Below are positions 37,653 to 46,960 of a stretch of DNA of 64,000 bases, in pieces. Every line of letters begins with the position of its first letter. The first letter of the stretch is position 1. Below the pieces are notes generated by a model. It did no database searches. It saw only the letters and a program-made list of their open reading frames with translations, and was not told the origin of the DNA. Source of the DNA: Neomesorhizobium sp963726065 (lineage in GTDB: Bacteria > Pseudomonadota > Alphaproteobacteria > Rhizobiales > Rhizobiaceae); contig CAVSAU010000019.1 of the NCBI GenBank assembly GCA_963726065.1, positions 69,881 to 133,880 of the forward strand, given 5' to 3'. The position numbers and the translations under genes were made by a program.

Positions 37653-37685
37653 ATTGCCGGCCGCGATTGCAACTCGGCCGGCAAT
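37653..37685 (+). terminator. 11-bp hairpin after the LacI gene
   Basis: ATTGCCGGCCG pairs with CGGCCGGCAAT around an 11-base loop, starting 12 bases after the stop. There is no T-run, so termination is uncertain. It may be a transcript-stabilising structure. Confidence 0.4.
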
Positions 37686-37854
37686 TGCTAGAATTACCTT
37701 GGCGGTTGGACCGGTAATCCGCGAGCAGCGATTTTCCGTCTGACCCGGCGGCCGGAGTTTCCCGCTCGCTGCGGGAAGGCAAGCGGCGACTTTCCCGGTC
37801 CCGCTATCCGGCCGTCTCAGGTTCCCTCTGTCGAAAGCCCGGAAAGTTCCCATC

Positions 37855-38835
37855 ATGACCAGCAAGACCAGTGCCGTGACCATCCTTGTGCCGGGTAGAC
37901 TGCACGACCATGCGGCCAAGCGAGTGGACGGCGCTTTCAAAATGGTGCGCGTCGAGCGGGCCGACGCGGCGCTGGTCACCAGCGCGATGGCTGAAAGCGT
38001 GCGAGGCATCGCCGCGATGACAACGATCGATGCGGCTTTCATCGATGCACTGCCGAATCTCGAGATCATCGCCAATTTCGGCGTCGGCTACGACGCCGTC
38101 GACGCCAAGCATGCCGGCAAGCGGGGCGTCATGGTCACCAACACGCCGGACGTGCTGACCGAGGAGGTCGCCGACACCGCACTTGGGCTGCTTCTGAACA
38201 CGGTTCGCGAACTGCCGAAGGCCGAGGCATGGCTGAGGGACGGACGGTGGGTGCGCGATGGCGCCTATCCGCTGACCGGGACGACATTGCGCGGCCGCCG
38301 AGCCGGAATTTTTGGCATGGGCCGCATCGGCCTGGCGATCGCACGCCGGCTGGAAGCGTTCGGCCTGCCGGTTGCCTATCACAACCGCAGCCGGGTCGAG
38401 GCCGTAACCTACGACTATTATCCGACGCTGCTTGGTCTGGCCGGCGCGGTCGACACCCTGATTTCGGTGGCGCCAGGCGGGGCGGCGACCGACAAGGCGG
38501 TCGGCAAGGATGTTCTGGAAGCGCTCGGTCCGAACGGCGTCTTCGTCAACATCGGCCGGGGCAGCACCGTGGATGAAGCGGCGCTCGCCACAGCACTTGC
38601 CAACGGCACGATCCGCGCCGCCGGTCTCGATGTGTTCGCCAACGAACCGCATGTGCCGCAGGCGCTGCTCGATGCGCCCAACGCCAGCCTGTTGCCACAT
38701 GTCGGCTCGGCCTCGAAACATACGCGCGAAGCGATGGCCGATCTCGTCGTCGACAATCTGCTGGCATGGTTCGGCGAAGGACGTCCGCTGACGCCGGTGC
38801 CGGAAACGATGGGTGTCGCGACCAAGCAGCGTTAG
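37855..38835 (+). CDS. D-isomer-specific 2-hydroxyacid dehydrogenase (glyoxylate/hydroxypyruvate reductase-like)
   Basis: 326-residue NAD(P)-dependent dehydrogenase. The substrate loop is NFGVGYDAVD, the Rossmann motif is GIFGMGRIGLAIA with cofactor residues HNRSR after strand beta-B (Arg favours NADPH), and the catalytic Arg, Glu and His are in NIGRGSTVDE, GLDVFANEP and LPHVGSAS. It reduces a 2-oxoacid such as glyoxylate or hydroxypyruvate. This could link to the glycerate kinase of the purine island, but it is 9.6 kb away with a LacI regulator next to it. Confidence 0.9.
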   Translation: MTSKTSAVTILVPGRLHDHAAKRVDGAFKMVRVERADAALVTSAMAESVRGIAAMTTIDAAFIDALPNLEIIANFGVGYDAVDAKHAGKRGVMVTNTPDVLTEEVADTALGLLLNTVRELPKAEAWLRDGRWVRDGAYPLTGTTLRGRRAGIFGMGRIGLAIARRLEAFGLPVAYHNRSRVEAVTYDYYPTLLGLAGAVDTLISVAPGGAATDKAVGKDVLEALGPNGVFVNIGRGSTVDEAALATALANGTIRAAGLDVFANEPHVPQALLDAPNASLLPHVGSASKHTREAMADLVVDNLLAWFGEGRPLTPVPETMGVATKQR

Positions 38836-38882
38836 AGCATGATTCCGAAAGGTGGAGACCGGTTTTCGGAAAAGTCATGCTC
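38835..38882. repeat. Palindromic intergenic repeat (GAGCATGA...TCATGCTC)
   Basis: 48-base hairpin with outer arms GAGCATGA (38835-38842) and TCATGCTC (38875-38882) and an inner CCGAAA/TTTTCGGA pairing. It begins at the stop of the dehydrogenase gene. It matches a hairpin type I associate with repeated intergenic elements of Rhizobiales. Confidence 0.7.
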
Positions 38883-39029
38883 CAACAAAGAGATGGAGCC
38901 ACTCCGATCCGATCGGGATTGATTGGGCTCTGGCCGGCCGTTGAGATCGGCGCGAAATTTTGCCTTTTGTCGTTAATGCGCCCTTAAGCCCTGCGGCGTC
39001 ATCGTCCTCTCCGGCGGCATTTGGGCCGG

Positions 39030-39129
39030 GAGCGGTTCCGGTTCTTTCAGAACCAATAACTCGCTCCAACTGTTTGTTTGCCGCATTTATGCGAACGCCA
39101 AATGATTCCATTTGGCCGCAGAATGCTCT
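39030..39129. repeat. 100-bp interspersed repeat, copy 1
   Basis: Close match to 55228-55328, sharing GAGCGGTTCCGGTTCTTTCA at the left, GCCGCATTTATGCG in the middle, the perfect hairpin GCCAAATG/CATTTGGC and ATGCTCT at the right. It abuts the start of the small exported-protein gene at 39141. Confidence 0.8.
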
Positions 39130-39140
39130 GCGGGGCTGTC

Positions 39141-39554
39141 ATGAAACTTTTCCCGGCACTTCTAGCCGTCGGGCTGGCGCTCGGCGGTGCCTTCGTCGCC
39201 AAGGGCAAGCCGCCCGAAACCACGGCGGCTTCGATGCTCGGGCCGGTGGCAAGGACGGGACAACCGTCGAGCGACGGCCGGTATCTGCTGTGGTCGGGCG
39301 ACGATCTCGCCTGCGCCGTCGTGCGGGGCAAGGCAGCGGGCGACGGAGCCTATATGCTCAGCGCCGACGCGGATTGCGAGCGACTGCTGCCGGGGCTTTC
39401 CAAGGTGCGGTTCTGGCAGGAGCGCGACGACGCGGTGGTGGTATTCAGCCGCGACGGCATCGACGATCTGGTCACCTTCGCGGTGGCTGACGGTGTCGCC
39501 TACGAATCCTTCCGTCCAGCGTCGGCGCTGATCTCGGTCGTCGCCGCGGATTGA
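39141..39554 (+). CDS. Small exported protein, possible AprI/Inh-type protease inhibitor fold
   Basis: 137 residues from ATG 39141 (MKLFPALLAVGLALGGAFVA), a clear Sec signal with no lipobox cysteine. The mature part has two cysteines (DLACAVV and DADCERLLPG) about 20 residues apart and a following W in KVRFWQ. This spacing resembles the disulfide and core of Inh/AprI metalloprotease inhibitors. That similarity is weak and from memory of the family pattern. No protease gene is nearby. The repeat just upstream may contain its promoter or RBS region. Confidence 0.6.
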   Translation: MKLFPALLAVGLALGGAFVAKGKPPETTAASMLGPVARTGQPSSDGRYLLWSGDDLACAVVRGKAAGDGAYMLSADADCERLLPGLSKVRFWQERDDAVVVFSRDGIDDLVTFAVADGVAYESFRPASALISVVAAD

Positions 39555-39707
39555 AGCCGGGCCGCGGGAAGGACCGCTTGAATCCGAAGAGCCGTGGCTT
39601 TGTGATCGATCCAATTGAACCAAAAACGAAAAGCGAAAGATAACGTCCCTCGGATATCTTCGCCCTCTATGGTGTCCGATAATGCGAAGGCGCCTGTCTG
39701 AGGAGTT

Positions 39708-40481
39708 CTATTCTGCGGCCGTCCTTGCGCCTGTCCTGGCAAGCGCATGGGCACGCGTTGCGTCGCCGAACGCCCGGAATATCCGCGCCGAGTTGTCGTC
39801 CGACTTCACCCAATATTCCGGATGCCATTGCACGCCGACGGCAAAGGCGCGGCTGTCCCTGACCGAAACCGCCTCGACGGTGCCATCCTCGGCCACGGCT
39901 TCGACCTGCAACCGGCTGCCCAGCCGGTCCACCGCCTGGCGGTGGACCGAATTAACCTTGATTTCACCAGCGCCGAACACGCCGGCAAGGCAACTGCCGG
40001 GCTTGATCGCCACCGGCTGGCGGATGGCGAAGCGCTCGTCCTGATTGTCGCTGACCGGCGCGCGGTGATCGAGCGATCCCGCGCGGTCCTGGATTTCGGT
40101 CGCCAGCGTACCGCCCAGCGCGACGTTCAGTTCCTGGATGCCGCGGCAGATGGCCAGCAACGGCACGCCGTATTCGATCGCCTTGCGGATCAGCGGCAAG
40201 GTGGTGGCGTCGCGCGCCGGATCGTAGGGGCCATTGGCTTCGCTGGCGTCGCCACCGTAGAGAGAAGGATGCACGTTGGATTTCGAGCCGGTAACCATCA
40301 CGCCGTCGACCGAGGCGAGCAGGCGATCGAGATCGAGGCGCTCGCCGAAGGACGGGACCATGACCGGGAAGACACCGGCGGCGGAGAGAGCCGCCTCGAG
40401 ATATTGCTGCGGGGTGGCGTGCCAGGTGTTGTTGTCGAACTGGCGGACATCGGTCGAAACGGCAACGAGCGGCTGATGCAT
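39708..40481 (-). CDS. Class I glutamine amidotransferase-like, gamma-glutamyl-GABA hydrolase type (peptidase C26)
   Basis: 257 residues from MHQPLVAVSTDVRQFDNN. The catalytic Cys is in LLAICRGIQELNVALGG and the His-Glu pair is in VQWHPEYW. This places it with PuuD-type gamma-glutamyl-gamma-aminobutyrate hydrolases (not the urate enzyme of the same symbol). It could hydrolyse gamma-glutamyl adducts made by the GS-like ligase at 28860-30245. It is divergent from the first TakP-like gene. An upstream frame to 40523 exists but lacks family sequence. Confidence 0.87.
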   Translation of the reverse strand: MHQPLVAVSTDVRQFDNNTWHATPQQYLEAALSAAGVFPVMVPSFGERLDLDRLLASVDGVMVTGSKSNVHPSLYGGDASEANGPYDPARDATTLPLIRKAIEYGVPLLAICRGIQELNVALGGTLATEIQDRAGSLDHRAPVSDNQDERFAIRQPVAIKPGSCLAGVFGAGEIKVNSVHRQAVDRLGSRLQVEAVAEDGTVEAVSVRDSRAFAVGVQWHPEYWVKSDDNSARIFRAFGDATRAHALARTGARTAAE

Positions 40482-40788
40482 GGTCTGCTTTCGGTAACGG
40501 GGCGCGATTCCAACGGGCGCCATAAGGTGAACTCGTCGCGAATCTAGTCACGATTGCGGTTTTTTTCCACTGCCTCGATGGCGAGCCGTTTGGCACAGCA
40601 TTGCCGGATTAAACTAAAGTTGCATGCGCTGGTTGCCGGCCGAAGATATTTCCACCGGCCGCTATTTTCCGTGCCGCCGCGCGGCTGGACACGGTTTTGT
40701 TAACATGTATTGTGCCGCGATGCCGCGCGCCGGGTTTGGGCAAAGAGCTTGGGCTGGCGGCCAAAACAATCCCTGTGGAGGAGAATTC
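40482..40788. other. 307-base divergent promoter region, no gene seen
   Basis: Lies between the C26 amidotransferase and the first TakP-like gene. No convincing open frame or strong palindrome is visible. It presumably holds both promoters. GGAGGAG immediately precedes the TakP-like start. Confidence 0.5.
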
Positions 40789-41898
40789 ATGGATCGCCGT
40801 TCATTTATCAGAAAGGCCGGTGTGACCGGCGCCGGAGCGGCGGTCGCCGCGACCACGCTCGCGGCCCCGGCAATTGCCCAGTCCAATCCGAAGGTAACTT
40901 GGCGTCTGACGTCGTCGTTCCCGAAGTCGCTGGACACCATCTATGGCGGCGCCGAGACCTTCTCGAAGATGCTGTCGGAAGCGACTGACGGCAATTTCAC
41001 GGTTCAGGTCTTCGCGGCCGGCGAGATCGTGCCCGGCCTGCAGGCTGCCGACGCGACGACAGCCGGCACCGTCGAGGCCTGCCATACGGTCGCCTATTAC
41101 TACTGGGGCAAGAACCCGACCTGGGCGCTCGGTGCGGCCGTTCCCTTCGCGCTCAATGCGCGCGGCATGAATGCCTGGCATTATCACGGCGGCGGCATCG
41201 ACCTGTTCAATGAGTTCCTTGGTACACAGGGTCTTGTCGGCTTCCCCGGCGGCAACACAGGCGTGCAGATGGGCGGCTGGTTCCGCAAGGAAATCAACAC
41301 AGTCGCCGACATGCAGGGTCTGAAGATGCGCATCGGCGGTTTCGCCGGCAAGGTCGTGGAAAAGCTCGGCGTCGTACCGCAGCAGATTGCCGGCGGCGAT
41401 ATCTACCCGGCGCTGGAGAAGGGCACCATCGACGCCGCAGAATGGGTCGGCCCGTACGATGACGAAAAGCTCGGCTTCCAGAAGGTGGCGCCGTACTATT
41501 ATTATCCAGGCTGGTGGGAAGGCGGACCGACCGTCCATCTGATGTTCAACAAGGCGAAATACGACGAACTGCCGGCGGCCTACAAGTCGCTGCTGCGCAC
41601 GGCTGCCCACGCCGCGGACGCCGACATGCTGCAGAAGTACGACTACAAGAACCCGACGGCGATCAAGAGCCTGGTGGCCAATGGCGCGCAGCTGCGTCCG
41701 TTCAGCCAGGAAATCCTGCTGGCCTGCTTCGACAAGTCGAACGAAGTCTACGCCGAAATGACCGCCAGCAATCCCGAATTCAAGAAGATCTGGGATTCGA
41801 TCACGGCGTTCCGCAAAGACTACTACCTCAACGCGCAGGTCGCTGAATACAACTACGACACGTTCATGATGATCCAGCAGCGCAGCGGCAAACTCTGA
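40789..41898 (+). CDS. TRAP transporter substrate-binding protein, 2-oxoacid (TakP)-like, first copy
   Basis: 369-residue periplasmic receptor. ATG 40789 follows GGAGGAGAATTC. A twin-arginine signal (MDRRSFIRKAGVTG) ends at AIAQ. It is recognisably of the TakP family, which binds 2-oxoacids with a sodium ion: QVFAAGEIVPGLQAAD, YYYWGKNPTWALG, LKMRIGGFAGKV with the carboxylate-binding Arg, and PYYYYPGWWEGGP. It ends in an intrinsic terminator, so it is probably monocistronic, and is followed by a close paralogue. The permease genes are on the opposite strand at 43346-45778. Confidence 0.95.
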   Translation: MDRRSFIRKAGVTGAGAAVAATTLAAPAIAQSNPKVTWRLTSSFPKSLDTIYGGAETFSKMLSEATDGNFTVQVFAAGEIVPGLQAADATTAGTVEACHTVAYYYWGKNPTWALGAAVPFALNARGMNAWHYHGGGIDLFNEFLGTQGLVGFPGGNTGVQMGGWFRKEINTVADMQGLKMRIGGFAGKVVEKLGVVPQQIAGGDIYPALEKGTIDAAEWVGPYDDEKLGFQKVAPYYYYPGWWEGGPTVHLMFNKAKYDELPAAYKSLLRTAAHAADADMLQKYDYKNPTAIKSLVANGAQLRPFSQEILLACFDKSNEVYAEMTASNPEFKKIWDSITAFRKDYYLNAQVAEYNYDTFMMIQQRSGKL

Positions 41899-41918
41899 TT
41901 TACCGACGGTCGTTTTGG

Positions 41919-41949
41919 GGGTCCGGTGCGAAAGCGCCGGACCCTTTTT
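41919..41949 (+). terminator. Intrinsic terminator after the first TakP-like gene
   Basis: GGGTCCGGTGC pairs with GCGCCGGACCC (one T-G wobble) around the stable tetraloop GAAA and is followed by TTTTTG, 20 bases after the stop. Confidence 0.9.
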
Positions 41950-42157
41950 GTTTGAGGCGCGATCGCGGCAAATTGCTAAATTTATTTACTTTCCGGAATC
42001 AAGGAAGGCGATGATTTCGTGTCTTCGAAGCGTGGAGGCCGTTGCTTCCGGCGCTGCTGGACAGCTTTCTTCTCCCGTGTATTGATTGCTCGCTGCCTGC
42101 AGCCGGCGCCCAAGATCGGCGGGGCATTCTTGTGGTCCATGCATGGGAGGTTACAGA

Positions 42158-43267
42158 ATGGATCGTCGTTCCTTTATCAAGCGGGCGGGGACCGCCGGCG
42201 TGGGGGCTGCGGCGGCAGCGGCGACACTCGCCGCGCCGGCAATCGCGCAATCGGCGCCGAAGATTTCCTGGCGTTGCACGTCGTCCTTTCCCAAGGCGCT
42301 CGATACCATTTTCGGCGCGGCCCAGACGATGGCGAAATATGTCAAGGAATCCACCGACGGCAATTTCGACATCCAGGTCTTTGCGGCTGGCGAGATCGTG
42401 CCGGGCCTGCAGGCTGCGGATGCCGCGGCCGCCGGGACCGTCGAGATGTGCCACACGGCTTCCTACTATTATTGGGGCAAGGACCCGACATATGCCTTGG
42501 CGACGGCCGTCCCCTTCATGTTCAACGACCGGCAGATGAACGCCTGGCTCTATTATGGCGACGGTAACGCGCTGCTGAACGAATTCTATGCGACGCAGGG
42601 CCTCTACGGCCTGGCGTGCGGCAACACGGGAGCCCAGATGGGCGGCTGGTACCGCAAGGAAATCAACACGCTCGCCGACCTTAAGGGCTTGAAGATGCGT
42701 ATCGGCGGTTTCGCCGGCAAGGTGGTCGAGAAGCTGGGGGTGGTGCCGCAGCAGATTGCCGGAGGCGACATTTACCCGGCGCTGGAAAAGGGCACGATCG
42801 ATGCGGCGGAGTGGGTAGGTCCCTACGATGACGAGAAGCTCGGCTTCCAGAAGGTCGCGCCCTATTACTATTATCCCGGCTGGTGGGAAGGCGGGCCGAC
42901 ATTGCACACACTGGTCAATCTCGCCAAGTGGAACGAACTGCCGAAAGACTACCAGGCCGCGGTGGCGTCTGCCTGCGAGGCGGCCAATTGCGACATGATG
43001 GCGAGCTACGACCACAAGAACCCCGGCGCCTTGAAGCGCCTCGTCGCCGGTGGCGCGCAATTGCGGCCGTTCAGCCAGGAGATCCTTTCAGCCTGTTTCG
43101 ATTCGGCAAACGCGACCTATGCCGAAATTTCCGCTTCGAACGCAGCCTTCAAGAAGATCTATGACAGCCAGGCGGCGTTCCGGAAGGATGCCTATCTGTG
43201 GGCGCAGATTTCGGAATACACGTTCGACACCTTCATGATGATCCAGCAGCGCAACGGCAAACTCTGA
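42158..43267 (+). CDS. TRAP transporter substrate-binding protein, 2-oxoacid (TakP)-like, second copy
   Basis: 369 residues, the same length as the first copy and highly similar along its whole length, differing mainly in residues 125-165 around WLYYGDGNALLNEFYATQG. Start ATG 42158 follows GGGAGG. A twin-arginine signal (MDRRSFIKRAGTAG) ends AIAQ. The Arg of MRIGGFAGKV and the YYYYPGWWEGGP block are conserved, so it should bind a related 2-oxoacid with altered specificity. It has its own terminator and converges on the TRAP large permease gene. Confidence 0.95.
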   Translation: MDRRSFIKRAGTAGVGAAAAAATLAAPAIAQSAPKISWRCTSSFPKALDTIFGAAQTMAKYVKESTDGNFDIQVFAAGEIVPGLQAADAAAAGTVEMCHTASYYYWGKDPTYALATAVPFMFNDRQMNAWLYYGDGNALLNEFYATQGLYGLACGNTGAQMGGWYRKEINTLADLKGLKMRIGGFAGKVVEKLGVVPQQIAGGDIYPALEKGTIDAAEWVGPYDDEKLGFQKVAPYYYYPGWWEGGPTLHTLVNLAKWNELPKDYQAAVASACEAANCDMMASYDHKNPGALKRLVAGGAQLRPFSQEILSACFDSANATYAEISASNAAFKKIYDSQAAFRKDAYLWAQISEYTFDTFMMIQQRNGKL

Positions 43268-43303
43268 GCATCGTCGCGCGACACTCGTCTTGAAAGAAAA
43301 AGC

Positions 43304-43329
43304 CCCGGAAGCGTGCTTCCGGGTTTTTT
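43304..43329. terminator. Bidirectional intrinsic terminator between the second TakP-like gene and the TRAP permease gene
   Basis: CCCGGAAG and CTTCCGGG enclose CGTG. TTTTTT follows on the plus strand and the mirror A-tract AAAGAAAAAG gives a U-run on the minus strand, serving both convergent transcripts. Confidence 0.88.
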
Positions 43330-43345
43330 CTTAACTTGTAGAGCT

Positions 43346-45195
43346 TCAGTTGAAGCTTGGCGGTTTTGAAAGATCTGTGGCAGGCGGCGCGGGCTGAGCC
43401 GGCGTGGAACCCGCTGGCGCGTCGAACTTCGGCGGCTGCGAGAGGTCGTTGGCTGGCGCCGGCTGGGCTGGCGTGGCCGCTCCGTTGGCGGGAGGCGTCG
43501 CCGCGCCATCCGCGGGAGGAGCGCCGAGCGGCGGCAGGCCAAGCCCCGGCAGGCCCTGCAGCCCCGGCTGGTTGCCGCCGAAGGGCGGCACCACGATCTC
43601 GATCGTCGCTCGGATCGACGACCGTGCCCTTGTAGTGCATGACCATCTGCGGGAAGGCGATGGTCAGACCGACCATGATGATCTGGATGCAGACGAACGG
43701 CACGGCGCCCCAATAGATCTGTCCGGTGGTGACTGGCTCGATCTTCTTGCCGGTGATGCGGTCGAGATAGGGCACCCGGGCCGCGACCGATCGCAGGTAG
43801 AACAGCGCGAAGCCGAAGGGCGGATGCATGAAGCTGGTCTGCATGTTGACGCCGAGCAGCACGCCGAACCAGATCAGGTCGATGCCGAGCTTGTCGGCGG
43901 CTGGAGCCAGCAGCGGCACGATGATGAAGGCCAGTTCGAAGAAATCGAGGAAGAAGGCCAGCAGGAAGACGAGGATGTTGACGACGATCAGGAAGCCGAT
44001 CTCGCCGCCCGGCAGCGACACCAGCAGGTGCTCGACCCAGAGATGGCCGTTGACGCCGTAGAAGGTGAGCGAGAAGACGCGCGCGCCGATCAGGATGAAC
44101 AGCACGAAGGACGACAGCCGCGTCGTCGATGCCAGCGCCTGCTTGATGACGTCGAGCGACAGCCGGCCCTTTGCGGCCGCCATGATCAGCGCGCCGACAG
44201 CGCCCATTGCGCCGCCTTCGGTCGGCGTCGCGATGCCGAGGAAGATGGTGCCGAGCACCAGGAAGATCAGCGCCAGCGGCGGGATCAGCACGATGATCAC
44301 CTGCTGGGCGAGCCGCGACATCAGCGTTGATATTCAGCGCCCGGTCGGCAAGCGGCGACAATGTAGATGACGATGATGCCGACGGTGGCGCCGAGGATGT
44401 CGGCATTGGCGCCTTGCGTGGGCGACAGATAGACATGCGCGGCATAGGCTATGACCGACCGTCACCAGCAGCGCGACGATCAGCGACAACACGCCGTGGC
44501 CGAGCGTGCGCGCTTCCAGCGGCAGCGCCGGCATCGATTTCGCGCTGCGATGATCGACATCATCAGGATGTAGAGCATGTAGAGGCCGGTCAGCACGAGG
44601 CCGGGGATCAGCGCGCCCTTGTACATGTCGCCGACCGAGCGGCCGAGCTGGTCGGCAAGCACGATCAGCACCAGCGACGGCGGGATGATCTGCGCCAGCG
44701 TGCCGGACGCAGCGATGACGCCGGAGGCGACACGCCGGTCGTAGCCGTAGCGCAGCATGATCGGCAGCGAGATCAGGCCCATGGCGATGACCGATGCCGC
44801 GACCACGCCGGTCGTGGCGGCAAGCAGCGCGCCGACGAAGATGACGGCATAGGCGAGGCCGCCGCGGATCGGGCCGAACAGCTGGCCGATCGTGTCGAGC
44901 AGGTCCTCGGCCATGCCCGATCGTTCGAGCACGATGCCCATGAAGGTGAAGAACGGGATGGCGAGCAGCGTGTCGTTCGACATGACGCCCCAGAAACGCT
45001 CCGGCAAGCGCGTAGAGCAGCGGCCAGGACAGGTTGATCGTCGTTGTTCGAATAGGGCGCCAGTTCGACGCCGATGAAGAAGAAAAGCAGCCCGTTGGCC
45101 GCGAGCGAGAAGGCGACGGGATAGCCGAGCAGCATGAAGATGATGAGCGAGAAGAACATGATCGGCGCCATGTTCTGGGCGATGAACTCGATCAT
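43346..45195 (-). pseudogene. TRAP transporter large permease (DctM type), seven frame breaks
   Basis: Inner-membrane channel subunit of the TRAP importer. It begins MIEFIAQNMAPIMFFSL, overlapping the small-subunit stop by 4 bases. Conserved DctM stretches occur in several frames: SNDTLLAIPFFTFMGIVLER, GLAYAVIFVGALLAATTG, FLGIATPTEGGAMGAVG and LGVNMQTSFMHPPFGFALFY. Extra bases near 45042, 45005, 44455, 44353, 44325 and 43607 and one missing base near 44548 explain all shifts. Repair gives 614 residues. The C-terminus is an unusual proline/alanine tail with repeated DLSxPPxF and PAQPAP. Sequencing error is the likeliest cause of the breaks. Confidence 0.83.
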
Positions 45196-45778
45196 GAGCG
45201 GACCTCCTCGGCCAGCGCCTTGGCTTCGAGTTCTGCCTGTTCATGCATCGATATGAAGGGCGTCGGATCATCCATGTCGCCGCGCATGATGGCGATCTTC
45301 TTGATGATCTCGGAAATGCCCTGCAGCGCCGAGCAGCGAGAAGCCGATCAAGCAGCAGCGACTTGGCCGGCCAGATGATCAGCCCGCCGGCGTTGGTCGA
45401 CACTTCGCCGCTGCGGAAGGAGAGCGACACGTAGGGCACGAAATAGTAGATCATCAGCAGGACGAAGGGCATCAGGAAGAAGACGTGCCCGAAAAGGTCG
45501 ATCCAGTGCTGGACGCGGCGCGAGAACATGCCGTAGACGATGTCGATGCGGATGTGCTCGTTCTGCTTCAGCGTGTAGGCGGCGGCCAGCAGGAAGGCGG
45601 CGCCGAACAGATACCACTGCAGCTCCAGCCAGGCGTTCGACGACATGTTGAAGGCCTTGCGGATGACGGCGTTGCCGGCGCTGACCAGCACGGCCAGCAG
45701 GATCAGCCAGGATACCCATTTGCCGATGAATTCGTTGATGCGGTCAATGGCTCTGGATAGAGCGAGCAGCCCTGCCAT
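45192..45778 (-). pseudogene. TRAP transporter small permease (DctQ type), two frameshifts
   Basis: Start ATG 45778 follows GGGAGGAAT. Four membrane helices are recognisable (WLILLAVLVSAGNAVIRKAF, WYLFGAAFLLAAAYTL, FFLMPFVLLMIYYFVPY, and AKSLLL continuing in the next frames as IGFSLL and ALQGISEIIKK). Extra bases near 45349 and 45329 break the frame. Repair gives 194 residues ending EEVRS and overlapping the large-subunit start (ATGA). It should form the membrane complex with the adjacent DctM protein and be fed by the TakP-like receptors. Confidence 0.82.
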
Positions 45779-45960
45779 GCATTCCTCCCGCAATCGTTTT
45801 CGTTCGGGCGCGCGGAGTTCCCATTCCGGCACGCGACGATACGCAACCGATATGTCGACACCGGGAAGGATGCGTCAACAGTAAGTCGGCGATCGGCTGT
45901 GGCTGATAACAGCTAATGCTCGTGGCCCAAGCAGGGCAGGGTACTGTCGATGTGATTTGC

Positions 45961-46869
45961 CTAGGGAACCGGCCGTTCCTGCTTGTCCGGCGATTGCAGA
46001 ACGAGCAGGGCCACCAGGGCGAGGAAGACGGCGGCGTCGCGCCATTCGACCGGGAAGTAGCCTGACCACAGCGATCTCGGCCATGCCGAAGGCGACTGCT
46101 CCCAATGCGGCGCGCGGCGGTGAATTGTAGCCGCCGACGGCCGTGATGAAGAGGATTTTCAGGCCGAAAATCAGTCCGGCGCCGAAGCTGATGTTGCCGT
46201 AATAGAGCCCGGCCAGAATGCCGGCGAGCGCCGCGATCAGCCCGCCGAAGATCACCGCGCGATGAAAAACTGCGCCGCACGTCGACGCCGCACATCGCTT
46301 GCCGCCGCCGGATCGTCGGAGACAGCCCGCAAATGCCGGCCGAACGGGAGCGGGAGAGCAGAACCGTCAGGCCCAGGATCGCCACGGCCGCGACCACGCA
46401 GTTGACCAGCTGGATGACCGTCAGCGTCGCGCGGAAGCCATCGGCCGAGGCGAAGACGACGGGTTCGGCCAGCATCGGCGGCAGCCAGAAGTCGCGGGTT
46501 TCGGCCGCAATCCGCGCCAGTTCCATCAGCACCAGCGAGATGCCAAGCGTCGCCGCCACGATCGTGTTGGGCGAACTCTCGGCGAGCGGCGCAAACACCG
46601 CGCGCGAGAGAATGTTGCTGACCAGAGCGGCATAGGCGAAGCCGGCTGCGATGCCCAGCGCCACCGTTGCCGGCAAGGTCAGCCACAGCACCTACCAGCC
46701 GAAGACCGCGACCAGGATCATCGTCTGACCGGAAAAAGCGAACAGCGCGCCATAGGCGAGGTTGGTGCGGTGGAGGACGCCGTTGGTCAGCGCATAGCCG
46801 AAGGCCAGCAGCGCGTAGATGGCGCTCGATATGCAGCCCGTTCAGCACCTGCTGGAGAAAATAGAGCAT
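45961..46869 (-). pseudogene. Branched-chain amino acid ABC permease (LivH type), frame breaks and one in-frame stop
   Basis: Membrane permease recognisable by MLYFLQQVLNGLHI, then AIYALLAFGYALTNGVLHRTNLAYGALFAF in a second frame, TIVAATLGISLVLMELARI, and LAGLYYGNISFGAGLIFGLKILF. Extra bases near 46827, 46296, 46275 and 46066 and a missing base near 46348 restore a 301-residue protein, normal for LivH. One TAG at 46692-46694 remains inside the frame after GWFG-like sequence. GGAAGG precedes the ATG. No other liv gene is beside it, so it is an orphan here, apart from the complete Liv set at 58.5-63.9 kb. Confidence 0.75.
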
Positions 46870-46960
46870 CGACCTTCCGCATGTCGAAACCGCAGCGCGA
46901 CCTGACCGTGCCGGCGCGAATCTAACTTGTCAAATGTGTTTTACCAGTTAGATTTGCGGC

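Noticed and set aside
43346..45778. Programmed ribosomal frameshifting in the TRAP permease genes
   Set aside because: Nine shifts in mixed directions, no slippery heptamers and no stimulatory structures. Consensus error or mutation is far simpler.
46692..46694. Amber codon read as pyrrolysine
   Set aside because: No pylTSBCD genes or context, and the gene also has indels. A miscall or mutation is the sensible reading.
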